8,695 nt of DNA, taken from contig JAEYTV010000414.1 of NCBI GenBank assembly GCA_023433855.1, positions 1 through 8,695 on the forward strand. Direction: 5' to 3'. Shown here piece after piece: positions 1-6,611 of the stretch. This DNA is from Pseudomonadota bacterium. Lineage in GTDB: Bacteria; Pseudomonadota; Alphaproteobacteria; Rhizobiales; Rhizobiaceae. Below the pieces are notes generated by a model. The model made no database searches. It worked only from the letters and a program-made list of their open reading frames with translations, and was not told the origin of the DNA. The first letter of the stretch is position 1. Each line of letters opens with the position of its first letter. Made by a program: the position numbers and the translations under genes.

Positions 1-630
1 CCCCCAAACACCCTGCCGCGCGGGGGGGGCCCCGACGGGCCCACGACAACTGCGCCGGTCTTCGACTCCACTAGCATGCAGACACTTCGGGCAAGCTATA
101 ACACACTGCAGCAGCAGATCGGCTCCCTCACGCGCACATATGGGTCAAGGCATCCCCGCCTGATCTCATTACAGTCCGAAGAAGCGGCACTGGAGAAAGC
201 AATCACGGACGAAGCCAACCGGATCCTGGGAACCGGTAAAAGGGATGTCGACGAAGCCCGCTCCGCCCTGTCGGAGCTTAAAAACAAGGCGGATGCGGAG
301 CGATCCACCGTCTTCAGCAACAATGATGCGCAGGTCCGCCTCCGTGAGTTGGAGCGGGATGCCCGGGCCAAGGCGGCCGTTTACGAGACCTATCTTGGTC
401 GCACCCATCAACTGACCGAACGCCAGCAGATCGACACCAGCAACGTGCGCGTTATCTCGCCTCCCATGCCGCCGAAAGCGAAGAGCTGGCCTCCGCGTGC
501 AATCATCCTTCTTGCAGCCGGCGCGATAGGCGGTCTCATTCTCGGCACGGGTATCGCACTGGTCCTTGGTCTGTGGCGTCATCTTTCCGAGACACGTGCC
601 AGCTTCGGCTTTGATCGCCGTTATGCCTGA
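1..630 (+). CDS. GumC/ExoP-like polysaccharide co-polymerase (Wzz family), C-terminal part, 5' truncated
   Basis: This inner-membrane chain-length regulator and export coupler (PCP-2a type) is cut by the left window edge. The frame is open from base 1 with no stop, so the ATG at 76 is most likely internal. Visible parts are a long charged, Q/E/R-rich helical region typical of the periplasmic coiled coil (nt 76-430; 'YGSRHPRL' is a common signature of the family), then a proline-rich stretch 'ISPPMPPKAKSWPP' (about nt 457-495), then one transmembrane helix rich in Ala/Gly/Leu/Ile (about nt 496-573), and a 15-20 residue cytoplasmic tail ending in RRYA. The Pro-rich segment before the last helix is characteristic of Wzz/GumC proteins. 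No C-terminal Walker-type BY-kinase domain follows, unlike S. meliloti ExoP, so a separate kinase or none would be needed. The stop overlaps the next start by 8 nt (ATGCCTGA), which suggests translational coupling. The first 50 bases are low in complexity and could hide a sequence error. Confidence 0.88.
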   Translation, partial: PPNTLPRGGGPDGPTTTAPVFDSTSMQTLRASYNTLQQQIGSLTRTYGSRHPRLISLQSEEAALEKAITDEANRILGTGKRDVDEARSALSELKNKADAERSTVFSNNDAQVRLRELERDARAKAAVYETYLGRTHQLTERQQIDTSNVRVISPPMPPKAKSWPPRAIILLAAGAIGGLILGTGIALVLGLWRHLSETRASFGFDRRYA

Positions 631-1978
631 GCGGGTCGGCATCCACAGCCTGCCAGCCTCGGCCCTGTCCAGCGCGGAGATCGATGATCGCAGCGTAGTC
701 AGCTCGATGCTGTTCATCGGCCTGTTCTTGTTCGTAGCCATATCGGTCAGCCCCTTTCACGACCTTACTCTTCCGTCCTCGGCCAGCATCCAGACGAACA
801 ATTCAAGCCGCCTCAACCAACTCCTGTTTCTGTTGCTGCCAGTCGGCACGCTCCTTTGCGCCGCCACAACCTCGATGCGAGGGGCTTTGCTGCGGCCACG
901 ATGGTTGTTGCTGGCCATATTTTTATGGCTAGTCTTCGTTTCGGCGCTATCCAACCATGGCTTCAACAGCCTGAAAGCGCTGTTCCTTACCTCCCTCGTG
1001 GTCGTCGGCGCCAATGCCTGCCTGCTCATGCCCCGCTCGGAAGCACATTTCGCCAGACTGCTGGCGGTGGGAACGATGGCCTGTATCGGCCTTGCCTATT
1101 ACGGCATCGTCTACAAGCCGTTCCTGTCCATCCATTCCGCAGCCGAGGTGGCCGAACCCATGCATGCAGGTCTCTGGCGCGGATATTTCCCGCACAAGAA
1201 CAATGCGGCCGCCGCCATGGTCCTGTTTACCTTCTGCGGCATGTTCGTCATGCGGGCGTGGTCCCGAATGATCGGCCTGACGATCATGGCAAGTGCAGCC
1301 TGGTTTCTGGTGCACACCGGGGGCAAGACTGCTTCGGCTATGTTGCCGGCCATCCTGGTGCTCGCCTGGCTGTTCGAGCGGTTCCCGCTGTTGCGTGTCC
1401 CTATTTCGCTCGGCGGTGTTCTTGCCTTCAATCTTCTCGCCGTCGGCGCTTCCCTATCCAGGGGCCTGACTGAACTGGTCACCAGCCTTGGGGTGGACGC
1501 GACCTTTACCAACCGCGCCGATATTTGGCGTCTCGCCTCCAATGCTATCTCCGAATTTCCGCTGACCGGCTTTGGCATCAAGTCCTTCTGGCGGACCGAG
1601 GAACTCGTCTACGGAGGACAGGGCGTGGAAACCTGGGCGATCCAAGCCTCCCATGCGCACAATTCCTACGTCGAACTTCTGCTCATCGGCGGGGTTCCCC
1701 TCCTCTTCCTCTCGCTTATCTGGTTCTTCGCAGTCCCTTTGCGCAGCTTTTCCATGATTACCGCTCAAGGCGAAGTCACGCACAGTGCCCGGCTGTTTCT
1801 GCGCGTCTGGCTTTACGTGATATTCACAGCCTGCCTCGAAAGCCTCTTCTATGAAAGCTCCGCCGGTTACCTCATGACCTGGTTTCTCTTCTGCATGGCT
1901 ATCTTCGGCATGCGCTACGAGGCAAAGGCAGTCCATATCGGCAACGCGCCCCAGGCAGGGAGGGCCGCGCATGGGTAA
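623..1978 (+). CDS. O-antigen ligase/polymerase family membrane protein (Wzy-like EPS polymerase)
   Basis: This 451-residue polytopic inner-membrane protein probably polymerises lipid-linked repeat units at the periplasmic face (Wzy role); ligase activity cannot be excluded from sequence. I see about 11 hydrophobic segments, the first near residues 27-48. The large periplasmic region between the later helices holds the features expected of the Wzy_C/O-antigen ligase family: 'HKNNAAAAM' from H191, 'TNRADIW', 'PLTGFGIKSFW' and 'SHAHNSYVELLLIGG' (H344, H346, N347). Length fits the family (400-480). The start was chosen at ATG 623 because it overlaps the upstream stop by 8 nt, as the next junction also does. 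A longer reading from TTG 566 would overlap the upstream gene by 65 nt and adds a non-hydrophobic stretch. ATG 707 is a weaker option that starts at the first helix. No clear Shine-Dalgarno precedes 623, consistent with coupling to the gene before it. Its place beside a GumC-like protein favours polymerase over LPS ligase. Confidence 0.87.
   Translation: MPERVGIHSLPASALSSAEIDDRSVVSSMLFIGLFLFVAISVSPFHDLTLPSSASIQTNNSSRLNQLLFLLLPVGTLLCAATTSMRGALLRPRWLLLAIFLWLVFVSALSNHGFNSLKALFLTSLVVVGANACLLMPRSEAHFARLLAVGTMACIGLAYYGIVYKPFLSIHSAAEVAEPMHAGLWRGYFPHKNNAAAAMVLFTFCGMFVMRAWSRMIGLTIMASAAWFLVHTGGKTASAMLPAILVLAWLFERFPLLRVPISLGGVLAFNLLAVGASLSRGLTELVTSLGVDATFTNRADIWRLASNAISEFPLTGFGIKSFWRTEELVYGGQGVETWAIQASHAHNSYVELLLIGGVPLLFLSLIWFFAVPLRSFSMITAQGEVTHSARLFLRVWLYVIFTACLESLFYESSAGYLMTWFLFCMAIFGMRYEAKAVHIGNAPQAGRAAHG
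1958..1964 (+). promoter_or_regulatory. Ribosome binding site of the deacetylase gene
   Basis: GGGAGGG lies six bases before the ATG at 1971 and inside the 3' end of the polymerase gene. It is the strongest Shine-Dalgarno-like sequence in the left half of the window and fixes the deacetylase start, which overlaps the upstream stop (ATGGGTAA). Confidence 0.6.
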
Positions 1979-2741
1979 CCTGCCGCAGTTGTTCGACGGC
2001 CTCGTCGATCGTCTCGCCAACAGGCTCATCTGGAAGATGGCGCCGCGAGGGCGTACGATCAGAACTGAAGAGCCAATCGTATCCTTCACCTTTGACGACG
2101 TGCCCGATACCGCGCTCACACATGGGGCAGCCATTCTCGAAAGATATGGCGCCCGGGGCACGTTTTATATCGCGGGCGGCCTCGAAGGTCGCATCGAAGC
2201 CGATCGCACCCTGCTTGACAGGGACGGCTGCCTCGAATTGTTCCGGCGCGGTCACGAGATCGGCTGCCACACGTTCGCGCACCGGCGGGTCAGGTCCCAC
2301 GGACGTCTGCTGGCGAGCGATCTCCAACGCAATGCATTGTTCCGGGAAGCGGCTGGCATCAACCGACCCGCTCGAAATTTCGCATTCCCATACAACGCCG
2401 CCTGGCCGCCCGCGCGCCCTGCACTTGCCGCACGCTATCTGACCTGCCGCGGCGCCGGAGAGGCGATCAACAGAGGCGCCGTGGATCCGCTGATGCTGCA
2501 GGCCGTGGAGATACGCCAGCCGGAAGAACATGCCCGCGGGCTGACCACCTGGATCGACGATGTCGCAAATCAGCCGGGATGGCTCATCTTCTTCACCCAC
2601 GACATTGCCGAGACGCCCACCTCCTACGGCTGCACCCCCGATACGTTCGAGCATCTTGTTCGCCATGCACGGGACCGGGGCTGCCGGTTGCTGACGGTGG
2701 AGGACGCGACCGCAGCCCTCGGCTGGGAAATGGCGCCATGA
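1971..2741 (+). CDS. Polysaccharide deacetylase (CE4/NodB-like), predicted cytoplasmic
   Basis: This 256-residue protein is a metal-dependent deacetylase of carbohydrate esterase family 4, expected to remove N- or O-acetyl groups from a sugar of the repeat unit or polymer. The motifs are visible in order: SFTFDD at 38-43 (catalytic base and metal Asp), HTFAH at 100-104 (the two metal-binding His), R135-N-F-A-F-P-Y141 (motif 3, groove wall), and FFTHD at 207-211 (catalytic His210). A clear motif 4 (DxxDW) is not seen. There is no signal peptide or membrane helix; the N-terminus has only an amphipathic stretch (FDGLVDRLANRLIWKM). Size and the lack of export signal resemble Caulobacter HfsH, a deacetylase of the holdfast cluster, so action on lipid-linked intermediates in the cytoplasm is a reasonable inference. 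The gene is coupled on both sides: it overlaps the polymerase by 8 nt and the next glycosyltransferase by 4 nt (ATGA). Confidence 0.88.
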   Translation: MGNLPQLFDGLVDRLANRLIWKMAPRGRTIRTEEPIVSFTFDDVPDTALTHGAAILERYGARGTFYIAGGLEGRIEADRTLLDRDGCLELFRRGHEIGCHTFAHRRVRSHGRLLASDLQRNALFREAAGINRPARNFAFPYNAAWPPARPALAARYLTCRGAGEAINRGAVDPLMLQAVEIRQPEEHARGLTTWIDDVANQPGWLIFFTHDIAETPTSYGCTPDTFEHLVRHARDRGCRLLTVEDATAALGWEMAP

Positions 2742-3988
2742 ACGTCCAAACCACGATCCCAACAACGCGTCGTCTCTTGAACATCAATAACTATTTCTAT
2801 CGGCGCGGCGGCGCGGAAGCCGTGTTTTTGGATCATGCAGCCCTGTTCGAGGAAATCGGCTGGGACGTCGTTCCCTTCGCCATGCAGCACGAGAAGAACC
2901 TGGCGTCGGACTGGTCCGGCTATTTTGTCTCCGAGATCGAATACGGCCGCGAGATCGGTCTCAAGGACAAAATCCTGCAAGCCGGCAAGGTCATCTATTC
3001 CTTCGAGGCTCAGCGCAATCTTAAACGGCTGATCGACAACGTACGGCCCGACCTTGCCCACGCGCACAACATCTACCACCACATATCGCCCGCGATCTTT
3101 TCGACTCTCAAGGCCGCCGGAATCCCTGTGGTCCTGACCGCCCACGACCTGAAGCTTGCCTGTCCTTCCTATAAGATGCTGCGCAACGGTACGATCTGCG
3201 AAGCATGCAAGGGTGGTCGCATCCACAACGTAGTCCTCAACCGGTGCGTCAAGGACTCATTGCCGTTGAGCGCCGTTGTCTTGGCCGAAACGCTCCTTCA
3301 CCGGATGCTGGGTCTTTACCGCAACCGGGTCGACAGGATCGTCGTGCCGAGCCTCTTCTATCGGGAGAAGCTGATCGAATGGGGTTGGTCGGCCGAGAAA
3401 CTGGTACACATTCCCAATTTTGTGGATCTAGAGCGCTTTTCGACGGATTGGCGGGAGGGTGACTATTTCGTATTCGCCGGCCGCCTCGCACCGGAAAAAG
3501 GGATCGCCACGCTCATTCGCGCCAGTGCCAGGGCGGGTCAGAGGCTCGTGATAGCTGGTACGGGGCCGGAAGAAGAAAAACTGAAGGACGTCGCGCGCTC
3601 GAGCGGCGCGGACGTTACCTTCGCCGGGCATCTTTCGGGCCAGAAACTCGTTCGTCTGATCGGCGAGTCCCGTGGTTTGGTGCTTCCGTCGGAATGGTAC
3701 GAAAATGCTCCGATCAGCATCCTCGAAGCCTATGCCCTCGGGCGCCCGGTGATCGGTACGGCAATCGGGGGGATCCCGGAAATGATCCGGGAGGGTGAGA
3801 CCGGCTTGACCGCTGCAGCGGCCTCGGTCGATGACCTCGCGGCCGCGCTCGGGGCGCTCGCCTCACTGTCTTCGGCCAAGCGCGCCGCGATGGGGCACGC
3901 GGGCCGGAATTGGGTGGCGCGCGATTTCTCTCCAACGACCTATCGCCAAAAGACCCTCGATCTTTACGCGTCGCTTACCATCCGCTAG
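2738..3988 (+). CDS. Glycosyltransferase family 4 (GT-B fold) with four-cysteine insert
   Basis: This 416-residue retaining glycosyltransferase is expected to add one nucleotide-sugar-derived residue to the lipid-linked repeat unit at the cytoplasmic face. The N-terminal half has the acceptor-side glycine loop 'YRRGGAE' near residue 30, and 'HAHNIYHH' and 'TAHDLKLACPS' around 107-145. The C-terminal donor domain starts near 'FVFAGRLAPEKG' and carries 'IAGTGPE' and the EX7E motif (E322...E330, 'ENAPISILE'), followed by 'GTAIGGIPEMI'. Cysteines 142, 154, 157 and 170 form a C-x11-CxxC-x12-C pattern that occurs in a subgroup of GT4 enzymes and may bind a metal; that role is inference. The start at ATG 2738 shares ATGA with the deacetylase stop. 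A longer in-frame reading back to 2579 is a shadow of the deacetylase gene. Donor and acceptor sugars cannot be told from the sequence. Confidence 0.9.
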   Translation: MNVQTTIPTTRRLLNINNYFYRRGGAEAVFLDHAALFEEIGWDVVPFAMQHEKNLASDWSGYFVSEIEYGREIGLKDKILQAGKVIYSFEAQRNLKRLIDNVRPDLAHAHNIYHHISPAIFSTLKAAGIPVVLTAHDLKLACPSYKMLRNGTICEACKGGRIHNVVLNRCVKDSLPLSAVVLAETLLHRMLGLYRNRVDRIVVPSLFYREKLIEWGWSAEKLVHIPNFVDLERFSTDWREGDYFVFAGRLAPEKGIATLIRASARAGQRLVIAGTGPEEEKLKDVARSSGADVTFAGHLSGQKLVRLIGESRGLVLPSEWYENAPISILEAYALGRPVIGTAIGGIPEMIREGETGLTAAAASVDDLAAALGALASLSSAKRAAMGHAGRNWVARDFSPTTYRQKTLDLYASLTIR

Positions 3989-4047
3989 CCGTCGGCACTG
4001 GCTTTTCCCGAATAGGCTCACCTGTCTCGGATGATTTTCGCCGTTCT

Positions 4048-4057
4048 GATCTAGATC
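4048..4057. repeat. Perfect 10-bp palindrome GATCTAGATC
   Basis: GATCTAGATC reads the same on both strands and lies in the middle of the intergenic region. It sits inside the wider ACCTGT...ACAGGT inverted repeat (4020-4066). It could be an operator half of a regulator site. It could also be chance, since a 10-bp palindrome has only five independent constraints. Confidence 0.3.
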
Positions 4058-4104
4058 CGCACAGGTCCGTTAAATTCCTACCTTTTTTGTTACGGCCGCA
4101 GGAA

Positions 4105-4152
4105 GGTTCAGTCCGTAGAACCGGTATCAGGAAATGATGTTCTGGTACCGGT
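4105..4152. repeat. Nested short inverted repeats (GGTTC/GAACC and paired ACCGGT) before the second GT4 gene
   Basis: GGTTC at 4105-4109 pairs with GAACC at 4118-4122 across an 8-nt loop. The self-complementary ACCGGT occurs at 4120-4125 and 4147-4152, 27 bp apart; with flanking bases the arms are ACCGGTA (4120-4126) and TACCGGT (4146-4152). The two possible structures share bases 4120-4122, so they cannot form at once. The downstream copy ends two bases before the ATG at 4155, so pairing would affect access to that start. A function as operator or RNA switch is inference only. Confidence 0.35.
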
Positions 4153-4154
4153 AG
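4134..4154 (+). CDS. Possible 6-codon leader ORF (MMFWYR) abutting the GT4 start
   Basis: ATG ATG TTC TGG TAC CGG TAG starts right after AGGAA (4129-4133), and its stop is immediately followed, in the same frame, by the ATG of the GT4 gene at 4155. If the second ATG (4137) is used, the Shine-Dalgarno spacing is 3 nt, which is short. The same AGGAA is 21 nt from ATG 4155, too far to serve it directly. Reinitiation after this mini-ORF would explain how 4155 is translated without its own ribosome site. The ORF is very short and could be chance. Confidence 0.22.
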   Translation: MMFWYR

Positions 4155-5528
4155 ATGAACAAGAAAACCGACGCGTTCGTGAAGCGGCATTCCGTATCTG
4201 CCCGGAAGCTTCCGGAGGAATTGGCGTCGCTTGAAGCCGCGGCAGGCTCGCGGCGAGACAGCCCGCCTCCTGCACTGCAGGCCGGGCGCGGCCATCGCCT
4301 GGTCGAGCGGATGATCGTCAGCCAGCCCCCACGTCTTTCCCCTGCCCTTCCAGCCCCTGGCCTTCCAGACGACGTCGCCTCTCCGGATATTCGGGTGGGG
4401 CGCAACGCCGGCCGCAAGCGCGTCATGATGCTCGGCCTGCGTGGCATACCGAATGTTCAGGGTGGCGTCGAGAAACACGTGGAGATGCTCGCGCAGGAAC
4501 TCGTAGCCCGGGGTTGGGACGTGGACGTTGTCGGAAGGCGCAGATATCTGGCGAAGGGTACTGCTTCCCTCTGGAGGGGTATCCGGCTTGTCCCCCTCTG
4601 GGCGCCGAGATCCATGCTCCTGGAAGCGTTCGTGCATACGCTCGTTGGGGTTCTCTATGCCGGTGTCCGACGTCCGGACGTTCTGCATATCCACGCGATC
4701 GGTCCAGGTCTCCTGGCGCCCCTTGCGCGGCTCCTGGGGTTGAACGTGATCGTGACGCATCACGGCTATGACTATGACCGCGAAAAGTGGAGCGCGGCCG
4801 CAAAGCGCGTGCTGAAGCTTGGAGAGCGCCTGTCGATGCAGTTTGCGCACGCGAGAATAGCTGTCTCGCGAGACGTGGCCGAGACGATGGAGTACCGCTA
4901 TGGCACCGAAGTCGCGCACGTCCCGAATGGCGTCGCGGTAAGACCGAGCCTTGTCGGCAAGGAAACCCTCGACAGGTTCGGGCTGCAGCGCCGCCGGTAC
5001 ATCGTCATGGTTGCCCGCTTCGTACCGGAAAAACGCCAGACCGATCTCATTGCCGCATTCGAGAGACTGCAGCAGAGCCAGTGGAAGCTTGTGTTGGTCG
5101 GCGGGCCCGATCACAATGGCATTGGCTATGCGAAAGAGATCGAGGCGAAGGCCGAGCGTGTCCCGAATGTGGTTCTCACCGGGTTTCAGAGCGGCGAGGA
5201 TCTGGCAGCGCTTTTCTCGCAGGCGGGACTGTTTGTCCTGCCTTCCAGCCACGAGGGAATGCCCATCTCGCTACTCGAGGCAATGGGCTATGGTCTCCCC
5301 GTGGTGGCGAGCGACATCGCTGCCAATCACGAAATCGAGTTGCCGCCAGAGGATTATTTCCCCGTTGGAGACATCGATGCACTTGCCGCAGCACTGAGGC
5401 GCAAGATCGCTGAGCCTTTCAGCCAGGAAAGCGCGCTTGCCCGCATCCGCGCCGTGGAACAGGTCTATGCCTGGCCGTCGATCACCCGCAGCACCGTTGC
5501 AGTCTACAAGTCCGTCCTCACTGACTGA
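4155..5528 (+). CDS. Glycosyltransferase family 4 (GT-B fold) with Pro/Ala-rich N-terminal extension
   Basis: This 457-residue retaining glycosyltransferase is the second GT4 enzyme of the cluster. The GT core begins near residue 88 ('KRVMMLGLRGIP') and runs into 'NVQGGVEKHVEMLAQEL', the glycine loop seen in Wbp/Wba-like GT4 proteins. 'LHIHAIGPG' and 'VTHHGYDYDREKW' follow; the donor domain starts at 'MVARFVPEKRQTDLI', with 'LVGGPDH' and the EX7E motif E367...E375 ('EGMPISLLE'). Residues 1-87 form a basic, then Pro/Ala-rich segment with no recognised domain and no membrane helix. The start is uncertain: ATG 4155 lacks a well-spaced ribosome site, and ATG 4311 (residue 53) or 4425 (residue 91) are in-frame options. 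4425 would remove the first strand and is least likely. Codon use of the extension looks coding, with third positions mostly G or C. The gene ends 15 nt before the GT2 start, so those two are probably co-transcribed. Confidence 0.88.
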   Translation: MNKKTDAFVKRHSVSARKLPEELASLEAAAGSRRDSPPPALQAGRGHRLVERMIVSQPPRLSPALPAPGLPDDVASPDIRVGRNAGRKRVMMLGLRGIPNVQGGVEKHVEMLAQELVARGWDVDVVGRRRYLAKGTASLWRGIRLVPLWAPRSMLLEAFVHTLVGVLYAGVRRPDVLHIHAIGPGLLAPLARLLGLNVIVTHHGYDYDREKWSAAAKRVLKLGERLSMQFAHARIAVSRDVAETMEYRYGTEVAHVPNGVAVRPSLVGKETLDRFGLQRRRYIVMVARFVPEKRQTDLIAAFERLQQSQWKLVLVGGPDHNGIGYAKEIEAKAERVPNVVLTGFQSGEDLAALFSQAGLFVLPSSHEGMPISLLEAMGYGLPVVASDIAANHEIELPPEDYFPVGDIDALAAALRRKIAEPFSQESALARIRAVEQVYAWPSITRSTVAVYKSVLTD

Positions 5529-5532
5529 CGAT

Positions 5533-5537
5533 AAGGA
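5533..5537 (+). promoter_or_regulatory. Ribosome binding site of the GT2 gene (supports a TTG start)
   Basis: AAGGA lies six bases before the TTG at 5544. No ATG or GTG in that frame is well placed near the conserved N-terminal strand, so this site supports the non-ATG start. Confidence 0.55.
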
Positions 5538-5543
5538 CCCCCC

Positions 5544-6611
5544 TTGAGCGTATCGATCATCATCAAGACGCTGAACGAGGAGAAGCGCATTTCGCGCACC
5601 ATCGAATTTGCGCTGGCGGGCCTGCCCGGCGGCCACGGCGAAGTCATCGTTGCCGATAGCGGTTCCTCGGATGCAACCGTCGCCGTGGCGAGGCGATATC
5701 CCGTTCGCGTCGTGCAGCTCGTAAGCCCGGCGCGTCCAAGCTGTGGCATCGGTCCGCAGCTTGGATACCAATATTCACGTCACGACCTCGTCTGCCTGCT
5801 CGACGGCGACATGGATCTGGACCCCGAGTTTCTGAGCGCCGCCATCAGCTACCTAGATCGTCATCCCGAAACGGGTGGCGTGACAGGGCACGTCGAAGAA
5901 ATGATGCTGGATAACCTTGAATATTCCCGCCGCGTCCAGCGCAACGCTCCCGAAAACCGCGTTGGCGACATCGACCGAATGAACGGCGGCGGGCTGTACC
6001 GCCGGAAAGCCGTGGCAAGCGTCGGCTATCTCACCGACCGGAATCTGCACGGCTATGAGGAATTTGACCTCGGCATCCGGCTCCGTCACGCCGGCTGGAA
6101 GCTGCATCGTCTGGATCGGCGTTTTGTCCGGCACTATGGCCACAGCGTCAATTCGTATCGCCTTCTGCTACGCCGCTGGAAGACCAAATACCTGTTCGGG
6201 ATCGGAGAACTGCTGCGGGCTGCGTGTGGCAAACCCTACTTCCGGCAGATGCTGCACGAATTGCCAGAGTTGAGGCTGTGGGCAGCCGTTCTCTGCTGGC
6301 TGTTGCTTTCCACCGGATTGCTGATCGCAGCTCCCAACAGGCTTGCGGCCTTGGCGACAGTGTTCGGGATCGGCGTGACCGTCGCGGCGCTGATGTCGTG
6401 GAAAAAACGCAGTGTGGCACTGGGGCTCTACACCGTCACAGCGTGGCTGTTTCATGCAGCCGCAGTGCCGTTCGGGTTCTTGTCGGGTCGGCGCGATCCG
6501 CACGGATGGGTCGAAAGCCGGGAGATCGGGGTATCGGATGAAGAGCTTCATCGGCGCATTGGTGATGATGATCGCGCTGACGGCGCCGCTATTCAGCGCG
6601 CGGTCAGCTGA
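5544..6611 (+). CDS. Glycosyltransferase family 2 (GT-A fold) with C-terminal membrane segments
   Basis: This 355-residue inverting glycosyltransferase probably extends the lipid-linked repeat unit. The N-terminus starts directly with the first strand, 'SVSIIIKTLNEEKRI'. The nucleotide-binding motif DSGSSD is at 38-43, the metal-binding DGD is at 87-89, and the acceptor-side region 'NGGGLYRR' (147-154) is followed by 'HGYEEFDLGIRLR' (169-181), where E172/E173/D175 are candidates for the catalytic base. After residue 245 come about three hydrophobic segments ('WAAVLCWLLL', 'LAALATVFGIGVTVAAL', 'YTVTAWLFHAAAVPFGFL'), which would anchor it in the inner membrane. The start is TTG at 5544, backed by AAGGA six bases upstream. 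The last 24 codons overlap the next gene in another frame, and the C-terminal tail there (acidic, then 'AIQRAVS') looks poorly constrained. Sugar specificity cannot be told. Confidence 0.88.
   Translation: MSVSIIIKTLNEEKRISRTIEFALAGLPGGHGEVIVADSGSSDATVAVARRYPVRVVQLVSPARPSCGIGPQLGYQYSRHDLVCLLDGDMDLDPEFLSAAISYLDRHPETGGVTGHVEEMMLDNLEYSRRVQRNAPENRVGDIDRMNGGGLYRRKAVASVGYLTDRNLHGYEEFDLGIRLRHAGWKLHRLDRRFVRHYGHSVNSYRLLLRRWKTKYLFGIGELLRAACGKPYFRQMLHELPELRLWAAVLCWLLLSTGLLIAAPNRLAALATVFGIGVTVAALMSWKKRSVALGLYTVTAWLFHAAAVPFGFLSGRRDPHGWVESREIGVSDEELHRRIGDDDRADGAAIQRAVS

Larger units (their letters stand above)
3989..4154 (+). other. Only sizeable intergenic region in the cluster; possible promoter or leader
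   Basis: These 166 bases separate the first GT4 gene from the second, where all other junctions overlap or are 15 nt apart. The central part is AT-richer than the genes around it, with a TTTTTT run at 4083-4088. It holds a palindrome, a 6-bp inverted repeat ACCTGT/ACAGGT (4020-4025 and 4061-4066), two ACCGGT copies and a short leader ORF, listed separately. I see no convincing -35/-10 pair. I see no strong GC hairpin directly before the T run, so no Rho-independent terminator is called. A promoter or a translational control leader for the downstream genes is plausible but unproven. Confidence 0.45.

Noticed and set aside
566..622. Longer N-terminus for the polymerase from a TTG
   Set aside because: It would overlap the GumC-like gene by 65 nt, and no ribosome site is evident; ATG 623 gives the same 8-nt overlap seen at the next junction.
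2579..2737. Longer N-terminus for the first GT4 enzyme
   Set aside because: It would lie entirely inside the deacetylase gene, and its sequence is unlike a GT N-terminus; ATG 2738 with the ATGA overlap fits better.
1899..2765. 288-codon open frame on the minus strand
   Set aside because: It is antisense to the deacetylase gene, whose catalytic motifs are intact; no motif is seen in the antisense product.
4020..4088. Possible Rho-independent terminator (ACCTGT...ACAGGT arms, then TTTTTT)
   Set aside because: The arms are only 6 bp with a 35-nt loop and end 16 nt before the T run, so the geometry does not fit an intrinsic terminator.
3975..5252. 425-codon open frame on the minus strand
   Set aside because: It lies opposite the second GT4 gene, which has clear family motifs. 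Its translation is rich in R/H/G/P with no recognisable domain, a usual mirror of a GC-rich gene.
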